Source of the DNA: Calonectria ilicicola
Taxonomy: Eukaryota > Ascomycota > Sordariomycetes > Hypocreales > Nectriaceae
NCBI GenBank assembly: GCA_020809705.1
Contig: CP085832.1
Location: 3,100,001 to 3,164,000 of the forward strand
Direction of reading: 5' to 3'
Length of the DNA stretch: 64,000 nt
Shown one piece after another: positions 12,181 through 24,938 of the stretch; position 1 is the stretch's first letter, and the number at the start of each line of letters is the position of its first letter. The notes under the pieces are model-generated. The model had not been told where the DNA came from. It saw only the letters and a list, made by a program, of their open reading frames with translations, and made no database searches. The position numbers and the translations under genes were made by a program.

Positions 12181-13463
12181 TTACAATTTAGCACTGGACA
12201 TAGCAAGGTCAATCGCCGCTTTAGCTAATCCCCTAAGTGCAATCCATTAATACTGTGCATTGGAATTTGCTCGAATAATTAAAGCACACTTACCACGATG
12301 CTTGATACCCTGCTCCGCTCGCGCCATAGTTGTGGATGATTGTCAGGCCATGGTTGTGTTCTTTCTCAATCCTGGCGCCACCCTTCCTGCTAGCTAATTT
12401 CAAAGTTAGAGTGTTGATGAATGAATGGGTAAACACTTACGCCTTAGTCCAACTCCTTTTCGCAGAATACGCAGATCTTCTGGCTTCCCAAGCTCTGGAA
12501 GTAAAGCACAGCAACGTGTCTTGATCTCTTCTCCCACTTTGGAGTCAAAGTCCCCACTCCAATCGCCATTGAACCGGCACCCCCCGAGAATGATCCCACC
12601 ATCTTTGCCTCTTGGGAAAATGTGGGTGTTACTGCTTCCCAGCCGCTCACTTGACCGAAAGTACATTTTCGAAATGCTCTCAGATGGGGATTCAACAAGG
12701 TAAATTTGGCCCTGTCGAATTAAAGATTAGCCTATTTCCCCATGACGTAACAACCAAACCCGGGAACCCAGCACCTTTGCAGGATAGACGTCTTGATCTT
12801 CGACACCCCCAAGAGAATAAGCTCCCAGTCCTGTACAGTTAAAAACGGCCGATACGTTTGGAAAACGCTCTTTGACATCTTTGATGTGGTCAACCATTGA
12901 CCGTCGGATCTCCACCCCTAGCTTTGCTAGTTCTATCTGAAGCCTTTGTGAAGGGTCAGTTAGATTCTTCGTATTGTGTTTAGATTAAATGGATTAACGA
13001 ACCAAGGTAAATACTTTTGCGTGTTGATTATGAAGGTAGAAATTTGGAAGCCAAAGTTGGCTCCCTCCGGCAATTCCTGTGTCGGGATCTGCTTGATCCC
13101 ACCCACCAAATCTGCATACCAGATTTTGCCTGTGCGGTCGCTCAAGATATTCACCTTTTCTATCGGCTCATCATAGAAAGATATCAAATCCATTTCTTCA
13201 ATGCCGCATTCGGGGTGGGTCTGAGAAAGTTCCTTAAACTTCAGATAAGTGGTCCGGTCCCAGTCCTCTTGACATCCGTTGTCCGTGGCGGAAGAGATCC
13301 AATTCGCGCCGGCCCAGGCTGAAGAGTAGGTGGGGCTCGAGTCACCTGGCAGCTCTTTTGCAAGTACAATAACCTTGGCAACGGGGAATCTGTACTTCAA
13401 TTCCAGAGCAGTGGTCAAGCCAATCACGCCAGCGCCAATGACGACATATGTTTTCGAAGACAT
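12181..13463 (-). CDS. D-amino-acid oxidase (DAAO/D-aspartate oxidase family), peroxisomal
   Basis: FAD enzyme that oxidises D-amino acids to 2-oxo acids, ammonia and hydrogen peroxide. Five exons on the minus strand: 13463-12999, 12936-12775, 12711-12441, 12393-12294, 12232-12181 (introns 47-63 nt), 349 residues, the normal family size. Start Met at 13463 (MSSKTYVVIGAGVIGL) places the GxGxxG dinucleotide motif at residues 7-16. Family landmarks: FNCTGLGAYSLGG, the joined GLRPSRKGGARIE carrying the substrate-binding Arg, and HNYGASGAGYQASWG. The last residues are SSAKL; AKL fits a type 1 peroxisomal targeting signal. The position corresponding to the usual Tyr before IxPR is His (THIFPR), so the substrate class, neutral D-amino acid or D-aspartate, is open. 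The first intron has an unusual GTTAAT donor. Confidence 0.9.
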
Positions 13464-14027
13464 TTCTTGGGTGTCCAGCTGGGCCACTAGTCTATGCTGA
13501 TTTGTTGGAGATGAATGAAAATTGAAATCTCAAAATCGTGGAGAATCAAGGCCTTCTTATCTTTTAATTAAGTGAGTGTCAAGCGATCAATTTAGCGATC
13601 GGTTTGGATGTTATGTTGGAGAAACTACAGAAATGTGGTCGGGAACAGTCACCGAGATGGTAGAAAAAAGACCGGGGCCTGTCTCCGAGGTCCCAACCGA
13701 ACCAGACAGACACCCATGTCTTCGAGATTTATGAAATTGTTGGGAGAACTATTAGGTAGGGATAAGCGCCTTGCTTCTTCCACCTTAATCTCAGCCATGA
13801 AAGCAAAAGAAAAGAGATGGTATAGGATAATTGACCCACTCATCCATAGACGCTCCAGGTACATTGAGCCTCAGAACCTGGATTCATTCTCCATTAAATA
13901 AATACAAGCAAGAACACTGACTCTTTATTCTAGAATAAGCGCATTGATCACCACACGGCAGCATATCACGTACGCAACCCTGGATGGTATATTCTGTTCT
14001 CTAGAGACCATGATATTAGAAGTATAT
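13464..14027. other. Spacer between oxidase and regulator
   Basis: About 560 bp containing the oxidase promoter and the 3' flank of the Zn2Cys6 gene. The open frames here are short and unconvincing. Nothing else seen. Confidence 0.4.
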
Positions 14028-16742
14028 CTATATTGTCGGATGAAGGACATGTCTGCGAAGTTGAGCAAAATCCCCCACATCGTGGCCAGTTAATTCCCAC
14101 TCTGCATCATTTAAGAGCGATTGGTAGTGGTTGTAATATTCTTCAATTGGAAGTCCAGCCACAAGGTCAACCACGTTATTCGTGATGCCGTCAGTGACAA
14201 CCTCAGGCGACAGCCAAATATTAGATATATCGCTACATAAGTTAAATTGTGATGATATCGGTTGGTCTTCTATTATTTGTGGGCGGCTATTGATCTGCTC
14301 CGTATCAGATCTATCTTCAGCTCTGAACCCCAAAGGTCCTGGTGGTTTCTCTTGCCCGTCTGGATCGTGATGGTCAGGGTCAGGAACGCTAGGTTGTACC
14401 GCGACATTGACAATTTGTGCATCGTTTTCTGGGTTTTCTACTGAGTCTGGAAGCACTTGGAGGATTGTTGAGAGATGTTGCCAGATACTCTGGATCTCTA
14501 GGAATCTGTCCATTGCAAAACTGTTGCCATTATCGCCAAAATATTGTAGCATGTCCATGACCTCTCGCAATCCTGGAACTGGGTTTGTTCTATGCTCTGA
14601 AACGCAAGCCGAGTCTATGATGACGGTGAGGAGCATTATGAATGCTGCTGAGAAAATTGCGTCGCAGTCAAAGAATCCAAAAACGACTGTAATGAAGATT
14701 ATTTAGCTAGAACAAGTATAAAGCAAAGAGAGGATACTAACCAATTAATCCCTTTTGTTTCAAAGATTGCGCAACGCCCACGAGCCTTCTTGCTGCTTCT
14801 GAGCAGGTCCTCGAGAGTTTACCCAATGTACCACCATGAAGCTCCTCAGTAATGGACACATCGCCACTCAAAATAAGTTGCGCTGCGTGCAGCATGAGGG
14901 GTCTTATGGTCAAAAGTACAGCCTAATGAAAACAAGATAGATTTTAGTAATCAGGTTTATTGGCTTTGTAAAGAGGCAAAGTAATTTACCTGGTAGAGCG
15001 AGAGATGCAATGAAGCTACAGTTCTTAGGGCCAAGTCTGCACTGTCTCCAGTGAAGTTCAGGCTCTGTTCTGGGGGAATCTCTGTAGACAGCTCAAACAA
15101 GTTTCGAATGATTTGTTGAACATTGTTAACGAAATCTTGTTCCGTGCGGGACTTTCCACTATACAAGACTAGTTTCCACATTAGCAGCCTGACAATACGA
15201 GCGAATTCCAAGGCTTACCGGCTATTATCTGCCCTGTCACTCGAGCAATTTTGACATTGGCCCGAATTGGAGAACCAGGGGGAAACCCAGCCGCATCAAA
15301 CGGTAGAGGTACAGAAATAACCTCGTCATTAACACCAGACGGCTTTCCAGTTGCAGAAGCCAATCGCCTAAGAAAGTCAGCGTCAACGCACCTATGCGGG
15401 CCAATCAAGAACTTTTCGATCTACCTTTCTTGCATGTAAATTGCCCACCATAATCTATTTATCTGCGTCTTTTCAGATCTTAGAAGTGGTAACTTGGCTG
15501 AATCTTGATGATAGCCGTGCAGGATCGCCAATCGGACAGCCGTACTGATCTAATGAGGTTAGGTTGGTTCGACACAGAACAATAGCAAGGTGGAGTTGCT
15601 GCGTACATAAAGGTAGGCTTCCTCTTTGCGGTTCACCATCTGAAGATATACAGCCATCAAGGCATGGGTCTGAACACCCAGTCTTCCACGAATGTAGTGA
15701 ACATTGAGAGAAGGGAAATTATGAAGTGCATACTCAAATAAGGCCTCTCCTGGAATGGGGGCTCCTGAATGGTCGAACTTGACTGTCAAGAGCTTTCCTA
15801 TTGCCAGTAGAATTATCAGCTCAATATGTAAGAGATCATGTGGCTGTGTTGCAGCCATCAGGTTGGCGTATAGAGTGCCTAATTGGTCGGATAATTCTCG
15901 TGGGTCGTAATGGTTCTGCGTCTGGCCGATATAGAAATTGGCCGCTTCCAACAGCCGATAAGCCTCATCCTCACTGGTCCATCCTGGAAATTTGCTAATC
16001 GAAGGGTTGGTTGTGCCAAAGGGAACATCCAGATTATCACTAGGCTCTGAAATAGCAGTGACTGGGTTTGACGCGTTCCGCCAACTAGAACCGGACCTAA
16101 AGAGCAGATTTTGCACTCTAGTACCAAAAACGTTGTTGGAGCATAACGATGATTCCGTTGTAATGGCTGCCATGGTTAGCTGCATCATCACATATTATGC
16201 TAGAGAAAATCCTTACTAGAACGATGGGAAGAATGCAGGGACCCGTTTTGATCGGGTTCTTTTTCAGATTGAAGAAAGATGGCGCTGTTAGGTGTTGCTT
16301 GTTGAAGATTGGAATCTTCGGCTCGGGGAGATGTGATATTTCTTATATCGCTCTGACTATCGGGTAGAGACTCCCCCACGGAGTGAACTGGTACGCGATC
16401 TGAAGTCGGCGTCGTATTGCACGGGCTTGCGTCGCCTATTTAGATATAAGAATGAAAACTTCTCAGAGACAGGTAAGATAGAGAAACAACCAGCGATGGA
16501 GTCATTTTCTGTTCTATTTTGGTCCTCATATCTAGCTAATCGACCTTGGAGTTCGTTAATGGTCCTATGAAAGGTTAGTGAAGAAACCAACATGAGACAC
16601 AGATGATGGGGACTCAGACGTGACTGAATAGACCCGTTTTGGCCCATGAGGCTGGATTGTGCAGGAGAGGCCTCTTTTCGAGCAGTATACACATAGAGCA
16701 GTGCCTGAGCACTTTACTTTCTTGGAACGACAAGTTTGGCAG
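14028..16742 (-). CDS. Zn2Cys6 transcription factor with fungal_trans domain (5' exon unresolved)
   Basis: Fungal binuclear-cluster regulator. Nine consecutive exons fit in phase: 16742-16620, 16564-16491, 16435-16217, 16166-15607, 15549-15425, 15367-15219, 15168-14990, 14922-14742, 14686-14028, about 756 residues. The first holds the DNA-binding cluster, spaced C-X2-C-X6-C-X5-C-X2-C-X6-C (CQTCRSKKVKC..CVYCSKRGLSC). The second holds a short coiled-coil linker (TINELQGRLARYED). The middle-homology region has the typical STAVRLAILHGYHQD and RLWWAIYMQER patterns. The exon with the start codon lies upstream of 16742 and was not found: a stop lies just before the cluster frame, and the only obvious joining intron would be 31 nt. 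It sits between the oxidase and the divergent aminotransferase, so it may regulate them; that is inference. Confidence 0.85.
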
Positions 16743-17568
16743 CTAAGATTGCCATGTCAGTTGAACACTTCACCTATGATTAGGCAGAACCAAAAACAGT
16801 GTTCCGCTGCACTTCAAGGCATGATGATGGCTAGAAGCGGGTCTCTGCACGCAACAGAGGCTTTCGCCTCTAGCCAGCACCGCTGGGGGAGGATCAAAAC
16901 TGACGCGATGACGGGGGAAGTCTTCTGCACGGAGGCCGTCCCCGAGACTGAAGGTGCTCTCTTTTGGGCACTCCTGGCTCTCCTCGGTCCTGACGACATG
17001 GCTTGAATGGGGATTGAGCAGAGCCAATGAATGGTCCAATGTAACTCGCATACACGGAGGCCCGAGATGGGTCTCTATGCGCGGAACCTGTGTGAACTGC
17101 CACTCCGAAGGCCAAAGCAAGCATTGTCGGGAGGGTTGGCAGATTTAGATGGTGTGAGAGATGTGGGGCAAATCCCGGGAACGGGCGCCGAAAATAAATA
17201 TCACAACAAGCCCTTCAAGAAAACAACTAGTCCCCTCCCGATTAGTATTAGATTCTTGACGAGTTAGCTTAGGAACACTAATCCGGGGTATCACCGATTT
17301 CATGCTACGTAATAGCAACAATTACGCCATGAAACCCTCTTTCAATATGAATAGAGAAATTGGATGGGGCGGCCACGTTTGCTTCGGGAACGGGTGCCGA
17401 ACTACTGGCATCGCAGGCCCTGCAGCATCCTCAACCTGAGCGGCTTTTGTAAAATTCAAGCTGATTCATCACTGGTTTATATAGAAATGATTTATTTACT
17501 GGATTCATAGAAAACGTCCATCTCCATTCCCATACCCTGGTCCAGGCTCCACAAACACATTAAGCACA
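16743..17568. promoter_or_regulatory. Divergent promoter region between regulator and aminotransferase
   Basis: Spacer of about 0.8 kb between head-to-head genes; it should contain the missing first exon of the regulator and both promoters. Short repeats of the inverted triplets CGG and CCG, as used by Zn2Cys6 proteins, occur but no convincing paired operator was identified by eye. Confidence 0.4.
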
Positions 17569-19082
17569 ATGTTCTTCAAAGACGTCAAGCCGGGAGCCCC
17601 CGATGTGATGTATCATCTGAAGATACAGACAGACGGCGACAACTCCCCCAAGAAGGTAGATCTTGCTGCTGGAATCTACCGCAATGAGAAGGGTGTCTAT
17701 AATGAGATGCAAATCTTGAAAGATGTAAGAATTGATGTTGGCCCTTCACAGATGGTCTGTATTTGGCTCACTACTTTGTAGGCCAAACAAATCCTAGCGA
17801 CATCGAACCCTGATCATGATGTTGGTTAATCTCCCTGAATGTTCCCCCAGAGATGCGAACTAATTGCTCTCGACGTTCAGTATGAAGTCACTACTGGCAA
17901 CGCAAATTATGTGAAACATGCTGCCGAACTTATTTTCACGCCAGAGTCGTCGCTACTCCAAGCCAGTCGAGTACATAATCCCCATTTGCCATTTCTCTAT
18001 TTCATTGTTGACCGTTGAGAACAGGTAGCGTCAGTTCAAACAATTTCATGCACAGGATCACTCCACATCGCCCTCATGCTCCTCAGTCATTCAATTCCGG
18101 GGATGGGAAAGGAAGTTTATCTGGGAACTCCGGCCTGGGGCAATTATATGCCCATGATCGCTCTAGCGGGTCTCGAATGCCGCACATACACTCACTATGA
18201 CGCCAAAACCGCCTCCGTAGACTGGGAATCTGTCTTGAATGCAGTGCGGACCGCTTCTCGTGGCAGCATCTTCATACTCCAGGCCTGCTGCCAAAATCCC
18301 ACCGGAGCAGACTTTACAAAGGAGCAATGGCGCATTCTGGCAACAGAAATGAAAGTTCGTGGGCTGTTCCCACTGTTTGACATCGTCTATCACGGCCTCG
18401 GAAACGGTCTCGATGATGATGTCTACGCTGTTCGCCACTTTGCTGAACAAGGTTTTGAAATGTTTGTCTGCCAGTCATTCTCAAAGAACTTTGGGTTGTA
18501 TGGCGAGCGGGTTGGTGCTTTACACGCCGTATGTCTCGATTCACAAATTGCTGCGGCAGTGCACGATCAGATGCGATTTCTCATCCGGTCTGAGTTCTCA
18601 TCATCCCCCGCTTATGGATCCCGCTTGGTCAATTTGGTTCTTTCCGATCCTATTAAAAGATCTCTTTGGTTAGCTTTCGTCTCAATCTGTGTGTGATCCA
18701 AAAGCTAACCATTCGCGCCCGTAGGGAAAAGGAACTGGCCACAGTCCCAGAGAGATTGGGTAAAATTCGTGCCAAGCTTTTCAATCTTCTTTCGGATCAG
18801 TACAAGACCCCTGGAGATTGGAATGTTCTTACCAAGGGTAATGGACTCTTTTGGTAAGTTGCCAACTCGCCCCCCATAATACTCTGGTTTACTCATAATT
18901 CTAGTCTTTTGCCCTTGACCCCTACTCAATGCAAGATCCTCCAAGAACGATATCACATTTATTTGGTACCCAATGGTCGCATCACGATATCTGGTCTCAA
19001 CGACGAAAACATGGACTATGTCGCAAAGTCGATTGATGAAGTAGCAAGGACAGTGTTGGAAACGAAAGCTCACAAACTATAG
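17569..19082 (+). CDS. Aspartate-family (class I) aminotransferase
   Basis: PLP-dependent aminotransferase that moves an amino group between an amino acid and a 2-oxo acid. Six exons: 17569-17724, 17782-17820, 17881-17970, 18025-18668, 18725-18853, 18905-19082, 411 residues, the usual length. Landmarks: KVDLAAGIYRNE, PAWGNY, QNPTGAD, FDIVYHG (PLP-pyridine Asp), the Schiff-base Lys in CQSFSKNFGLYGERVG (about residue 249) and GRITISG with the carboxylate-binding Arg. These place it with aspartate/aromatic aminotransferases (subgroup I-alpha). There is no mitochondrial presequence, so it is probably cytosolic. It differs from standard aspartate aminotransferases at several sites (GNH to GNY, HNPTG to QNPTG), so the substrate may not be aspartate. 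It is divergent from the Zn2Cys6 gene. Confidence 0.88.
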
Positions 19083-19288
19083 AAAAGAACCAGCAAATGG
19101 AAAGTTCTAATCACTCACAATTAGGCTTATAATATCCTTTTCGAATTGAAAATCCTATCATAAAGAGCATTGCATTCGTCATTAGTCGTTCCCCTGCTCA
19201 TTCCCCTTGTGGCCTGTCTAACACAGTGATACAAAATTCCGGGCTCATATCTAAATGCTTTTTCTTTCTCTATACTAAAATAACAAAA

Positions 19289-20176
19289 TCAGAAGCGAGT
19301 GCCATTTGCACATTCAAATGTGCGGCTGTAATCCTCTGTTAGCTCATTAATTACCAGATTCCAAACAGTGGGATCCCAAGCAATACCAGCGTGGCCAACC
19401 TTGTCATTTGGGCAAACATTTTGCACGAGAATGTTTCTAACGCCGTATTCATTCACCACGCTCGTTTCAACAGCTATCAGCTCATCGTTATTAGACATAA
19501 TAATGCTGACTTTATTTCCAGGTTGAACGATCTGACTTGCATTCTGAAAGTCGTCGTAAACATTTCCACCAGTAGCCATATCATTGCATGCAGGACATCC
19601 CGTGATCTTAAATAGCTCTGCCACGATTCCACGGGTGGTGGAGCCGCCAGCATAGACAAAATTCGTGATTGACAAATATGAGGTACCATGAACAATTGGG
19701 GCGAGAGCAACAATATGGTCAATGATAGGCGAGATGCCATATTGAGTCATAGGAACATAAAGAGCCATGACTCCGCCTTCACTGTGGCCGACGAGGTCGA
19801 TGGCATTCGCTCCTGTTTTTTCCTGTACTTCTCTGATGAAATCAGCTACCTCCTTGGCACTTCCCCGAATATCAGTGACACCACCAATCCAAGGCGCAAA
19901 AACAGGAGCACCATATGTCATCGTGAAAACGCAATAATTCGCATCAGTCAAATTCCACGCCAGCTGGTTGATATAAAGATTGCGATTTGCAGATAAGCCG
20001 TGCAGGAGGACGACAGGATTGGGGTGCTCATTGCTTCTGCAATTAAAGTTATTGTCTGGAGAACCATAAAGAGGACTGTCGAGGAGGTCTGGTACTGTCC
20101 AGTTGATGGCGACGGCTCGACTGGCCAGAGAAAGGATGGCTACAAGGAAAGAGACCGATTTCCACAAGACAAGCAT
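19289..20176 (-). CDS. Secreted lipase/esterase (class 2 lipase-like alpha/beta hydrolase)
   Basis: Intronless 295-residue alpha/beta hydrolase resembling the lipase class 2 (EstA) family, which cleaves acyl esters. An N-terminal signal peptide is evident (about residues 1-23, hydrophobic LVAILSLASRAVA). The oxyanion-hole strand reads VVLLHGLS, and the nucleophile elbow is GHSEGG with Ser132. Likely triad partners are Asp231 in SNNDEL and His262 in KVGHAG. Several Asn-X-Ser/Thr sites suit a secreted glycoprotein. It ends about 200 bp from the convergent aminotransferase. It may belong to the neighbouring metabolic group or simply be adjacent. Confidence 0.88.
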   Translation of the reverse strand: MLVLWKSVSFLVAILSLASRAVAINWTVPDLLDSPLYGSPDNNFNCRSNEHPNPVVLLHGLSANRNLYINQLAWNLTDANYCVFTMTYGAPVFAPWIGGVTDIRGSAKEVADFIREVQEKTGANAIDLVGHSEGGVMALYVPMTQYGISPIIDHIVALAPIVHGTSYLSITNFVYAGGSTTRGIVAELFKITGCPACNDMATGGNVYDDFQNASQIVQPGNKVSIIMSNNDELIAVETSVVNEYGVRNILVQNVCPNDKVGHAGIAWDPTVWNLVINELTEDYSRTFECANGTRF

Positions 20177-23100
20177 TTTGTAGGTCGTTGGTAGTCAAAT
20201 AAATGGATGGTGAAAAGTCCCGAATCCGCAAAAGGTCCATGCTCCCTTCAAAGCCTTGAAAAAAAGGTTTGGTTAGTTATTAACCTAGGGACCGTGGAAC
20301 TCTCTCGCAGGAGTGCAGCAGGCACGGTAAGTGATTGGTGATTATTGTCTAAAGGGCTAAAGAAGAAACATTTTACGCGTCCTTTGGGACAGTGGCCCAG
20401 GTCGCCTTATGAGACATGAGACGACAGTCTGTGAGTGAAAATTAAAGGGTAAGCTGGAGTTGTACAGAAACGGGGTCTGTCTGTGCGCAACGATCGCGAC
20501 AAGGTGGCAAAGACTGTCATAGCACCAAATGTTGCTTTGGACGATAGCCCACTGGTTTCAGATTAATCACTAAAAGAAGAAATTTACATTCTTCAATCTG
20601 TTGGCAATTTTACGCAGGCATCTCAAAGGCGATTTGTCTCCGCACACTTTTGTCAAGGCCCCCAAAAATCCAAAGTCATTGCGTGGGAGAATCAACCATC
20701 TCAGAGTTTAAAATACTTATTAGCACGAACAGATCCGCAATACAAAGATCGCTTGCATAATTACTTGCTTACCTCCAGATGCTCCGTCCATTTGTCAAGC
20801 ATGCTGGGCATCTCAACGGACAGCCCATTGTTATGATATGAGGCAAGAATGAAGCCGTAGAGTAGAGGAGAAGGTATTTTAATGACTTCAGAACAAATTA
20901 TTTTTTGATTAAAAAAGAATATCTCAGCCGAAAGTCTCGGAACGAACCCCTGACGTATTTCTCGCGTTATTTCTGGCCTTATTCAGTTTGTACATGTGAA
21001 TGGTAGCCAAATCCGTTGGTAATATCCACCAGAGACTCTTTAAACAGATCTAAATTTCTTTGTTGCTGCAAACGTACAAAAATCTCAACCCAAATCGATC
21101 AGTCTTGATCCATTACTTAGCTGAGTAGCTAGAGTAAATAGAATATCATAGATGCCTGTCCTCACCTTCGGTTGTGTGCACCCCATCGTGTCTGAACACG
21201 TCGGGAAATAGTGTTCCATGGGATATCTAAGAGAGATACTCCAGTCTCATATAATAGGTATAAGAATGATCCTAGTATCATTCTCATGGTTGTAAGAAAA
21301 AAACTAAAGTTTGCGTTGACCTTACAAATAACGACACGCATTAAAATTGAAGGCGCCATCTGCTACCGCAATTCTTTTGCTCATAAGTGAGTGCAAATTA
21401 ATGGTGTCCTCGAGCAGGCCGTGTTCAGATTATATTTTTTTCAGCTCAGAGAACTTTAAACCGCGCAGCTGTACCATAATTGGATCCGAGTTATACTACT
21501 AATGGCGACTCATGATGAACGGGAGGTAGAGTGGTTGGTGATGGAAACCCACTTTTGTATTTCGCACTGAGTTGCGACGCGTCCCCTAAAGCTTCATTGA
21601 AGTAGAGGGCTCTCAGCTAGTAGGTAGACTTTCTGCCGGGGAGTCCAGTGTGTGATTTTTGTATGAGAATCGAAGAATGGACCAGTTATTGAAATAGCGA
21701 TGGAGCGCAAGACGCAAATACCTGGCGCAGGTCCCATACATAGCCTATGCATCACCCAATCAGGAGTTAAACTATCAGACATAGATTGAGATATGATCAA
21801 AATTCTACCATATTATGGCAGGCTCTCAAGAGCAAGCCATCGCTAAGCAAAATGTCCTAACCATCGCAAATATATTTCATCTTAACGAATTCAAATATTT
21901 TTATTCGGAAAGCATTCAATTTTCAGCAAAACATCAAAACACATGCAACCCAAAATTCATCATTTAGACTTAGTGTGTATATTTGTCTCTGCAAGCAAGG
22001 CCAGCCCCCCATCAAAAGCAAGCTTAGCCCAATATTTCATTGGTCAAAATTGTTGCCCTTCCACCTTATCCCTACTCACCATACTTTGCATCAATATTCA
22101 AATTGTCTATTGTAGTGTTCACTTCGCATATCCCCTGTCTTTTCACCTTAATACGTAACTATTGCTTATCTTTTTTGAGTCTCAGCTCATTTTTAAATCA
22201 TCGGGTGTCGATCATGAGGACCCTACACCTGCTTCAAGATGATGACAAAGTCTAAAATCGAAACTCACAAAATAATTATGCAAACTTCAGACAGCTTTAA
22301 TGAGACATTTTCAGGTGTCAGGCTTTAAATATGCATATTCGGTCATTAAACCCAATTATTTCCAGGCGGTTTCACCAAATGCATCATGTTAATTAATTGG
22401 ATAGTGGGCCATGATAATTATGGCAGGGTCTTGTTCCCCATCTCGTTAGATACTGGTTGAATAATGAGGTCACTAGGGAATCAAATCTTGAGGTTTGGAG
22501 TACTTGTACCACTTGAGAGTCCTTTTCAGGAGCCGTGGTAGAGTTACGAAACAGGGATGACCCCAACGTCGCATTGAATGCATGTCTCCCAAAATGTACA
22601 AATTCCAATCATTTGAAACATGACACCTGTGGTTTTTTACCTTGTCGGATATTGCACCCGATTAAGTAATCTAGTCGTTTACTATTTGGATTTTCTCTTC
22701 TGTGGTGATGGGACAAGCATATGTGGTGTTACATATTCAAAGCGTGCGAGTCTTGTCCAATTTGCCCCATCCCCGATAGGTACTAAAGAACTTATACCTC
22801 AGAATGCGAATGTGAACTCCGTAGCCCAAGATCCGGTAAATGCGATTTCTTCCATATGCTTCTGTCCTGAGAACTTTAGCATGACAAAAAACTTTCTATG
22901 ACTCAGGTCAGTGGATGTGTCGCCAAGGTCAATGGCTGCACAAGCATGGATTTTCCGGAACGTGCTTTGCATGCGTGCATGCAGTGTCTCGTCGGGCTTT
23001 TGTGCCTGCATACTGTGAATGTTTCACAGATGGTCCGTTTAAGCGTGATTCTGCAGGCCATTGTCGATCACTGCACAGCAATACGAGCAAAGCATGAGAC

Positions 23101-24938
23101 AGCAACAACAGCACCCACAGAATAGGGCCCTGGACCAAGTCAACAGCATCCCAACAACATTGTGGTACACGTTGATCGAGGCATAGATTCCAACGTAAAA
23201 TCTAAACACGGGCAGTCTTATTTATGGCTTTTGTGAAAGGTTTACCTTTATTGCCGCGCCCATCATGTCTTTTATTGATTACTTCTCTCCCCATCTTCTT
23301 CACGGTAGCTGTGAAGTGATCACTGTAGGAGAATGGCTGATCGGCGGGTCAAAGCGTGCCGAGTGGAATCCTCACCGCAGGTGGATCTTGTAAGTCGGGC
23401 CTAGACGTGGTCAAAGACACTAGCGGGTAAAATGCTTTTAATAGAAATCTGCACCAATTTGGCCGGAATCACATCATGCTAGGTTTCCATATTGCACATC
23501 TTGGTCTGGTTTGTAAAAAATCATTTTATTTGAGTGGACTCTTTTAGGTGCTGAAACGGTCAGTGTTAGCAAGTGTTCTAGAATACCACACCAAGCCGGC
23601 TTTTGCGCGCCAGAAGCTGAGCCCACAAGCCATCCGTGCGCCGCTCAGACCATCGGATAATTAATCAAGAGATTGCCCCTGAAATTGGTGCAGACGCCAC
23701 AACACTCGCCATTACTCGCATCGCTTCTGTCAAGTAAGTAAGTAGCAAGTTAAGAATGGTCGGCTTATTCGGTAGGAAAAAACAGGTGTGGGGGGCGCCT
23801 TAGCAGGGAAAATAGAGTCAGAAACAAGGGCAGCCATGTGCTGCAGCAGGGTGCGAGGATCACCTGAAACCCTTTGCCTCCAGTGCATGGAAACAAAACT
23901 ATGGCGGACAAGGCTGAATGGATCTTCCCTAGCTGAGTCTCGGCAAGGCTTTCGGAACAACGGCAACAAAAGTTGGGCTCACCAAAGGGACATTGCTCTC
24001 AGGCAGTTGGGCTCCTTGGCTTCGCTCCACTCATCGTGGAGCAGTCGAGTCGGTTTCGCTCCCAGAGCAGGCATCCACCCTGCGAAAAGCCGTGTCCAAA
24101 TCTGGCTCCATAGCTACCGCAACAGGTGAGGGGGATGGTTGGCGTTCCTAAATTTACCTAGCTGAAGAGGGCCACAGGTTAAACTATTCATCCGGTCGGT
24201 TACCTCATCCGCTGCGACTCCGGAAAGCGCGGCAATGTCGTCCAGTCTCTTAGCAATCCATCCTCGCTGCGGATGGAATACCCACCCAGCAGCATGAATA
24301 CGCTACCCTACAGACAGGTCTCTATTTTTGATGTGAAAAAAAAAATCTCATCCATGCCTTCATCGTGCGAAGAGAAGCACAATAGAAGTAGTGTTTCGTA
24401 TTATCCTTTATTTGCTTCTTGCTCTTGCCATCGCCACCCTTAATTACATCGAGCATGAGCGTTAGTCAGACTCTGTAGCATAGTGGCAATCCTTTAGATC
24501 TCATCCCGCTTCAAGGTTTTCCTTGTCCCAGTGATCCTTGATGCTGCATGCATCCCGCTATCACCTGAAAACCACCGGTCTTTGACGCAAATAGATTGTA
24601 AAAGCACACCGTCAAAATATACTTCGAGCTAACGGTAAAAAAAAAAAAAATACGCGGTTGCTGAAGTGCAAGTGTGGTGCCTGGTAACAAAAAGACAATC
24701 TGGAACCAGGTCCAGGGGCCATCATGATGCCACGTGCACACGTGACCTGTCTGCGACACCACGACAATTCAACATAGCGCGAGAAACCAGTCGCGTTAGT
24801 TCTTTCCTCGACGAACATGTCAGGGAAAGCTGTTATGCTATTCCACTTGTTCCGATTTGCTCTCGATACCCCGCCCTCCCTTTAACTGCTCCGCACCAGC
24901 GTTTGACTCGCAGCGGTCCCCTGGCTCGTGAAAGAAAG
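20177..24938. other. Gene desert of about 4.7 kb
   Basis: No coding region supported. Open frames, such as 22620-22901 and 23788-24129 on plus, are short, overlap frames on the other strand and lack family motifs or matching splice sites. Composition shifts between A/T-rich (about 20900-22400) and more balanced sequence. The right part contains the upstream region of the zinc-finger gene, including a long A tract near 24640. Confidence 0.4.
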
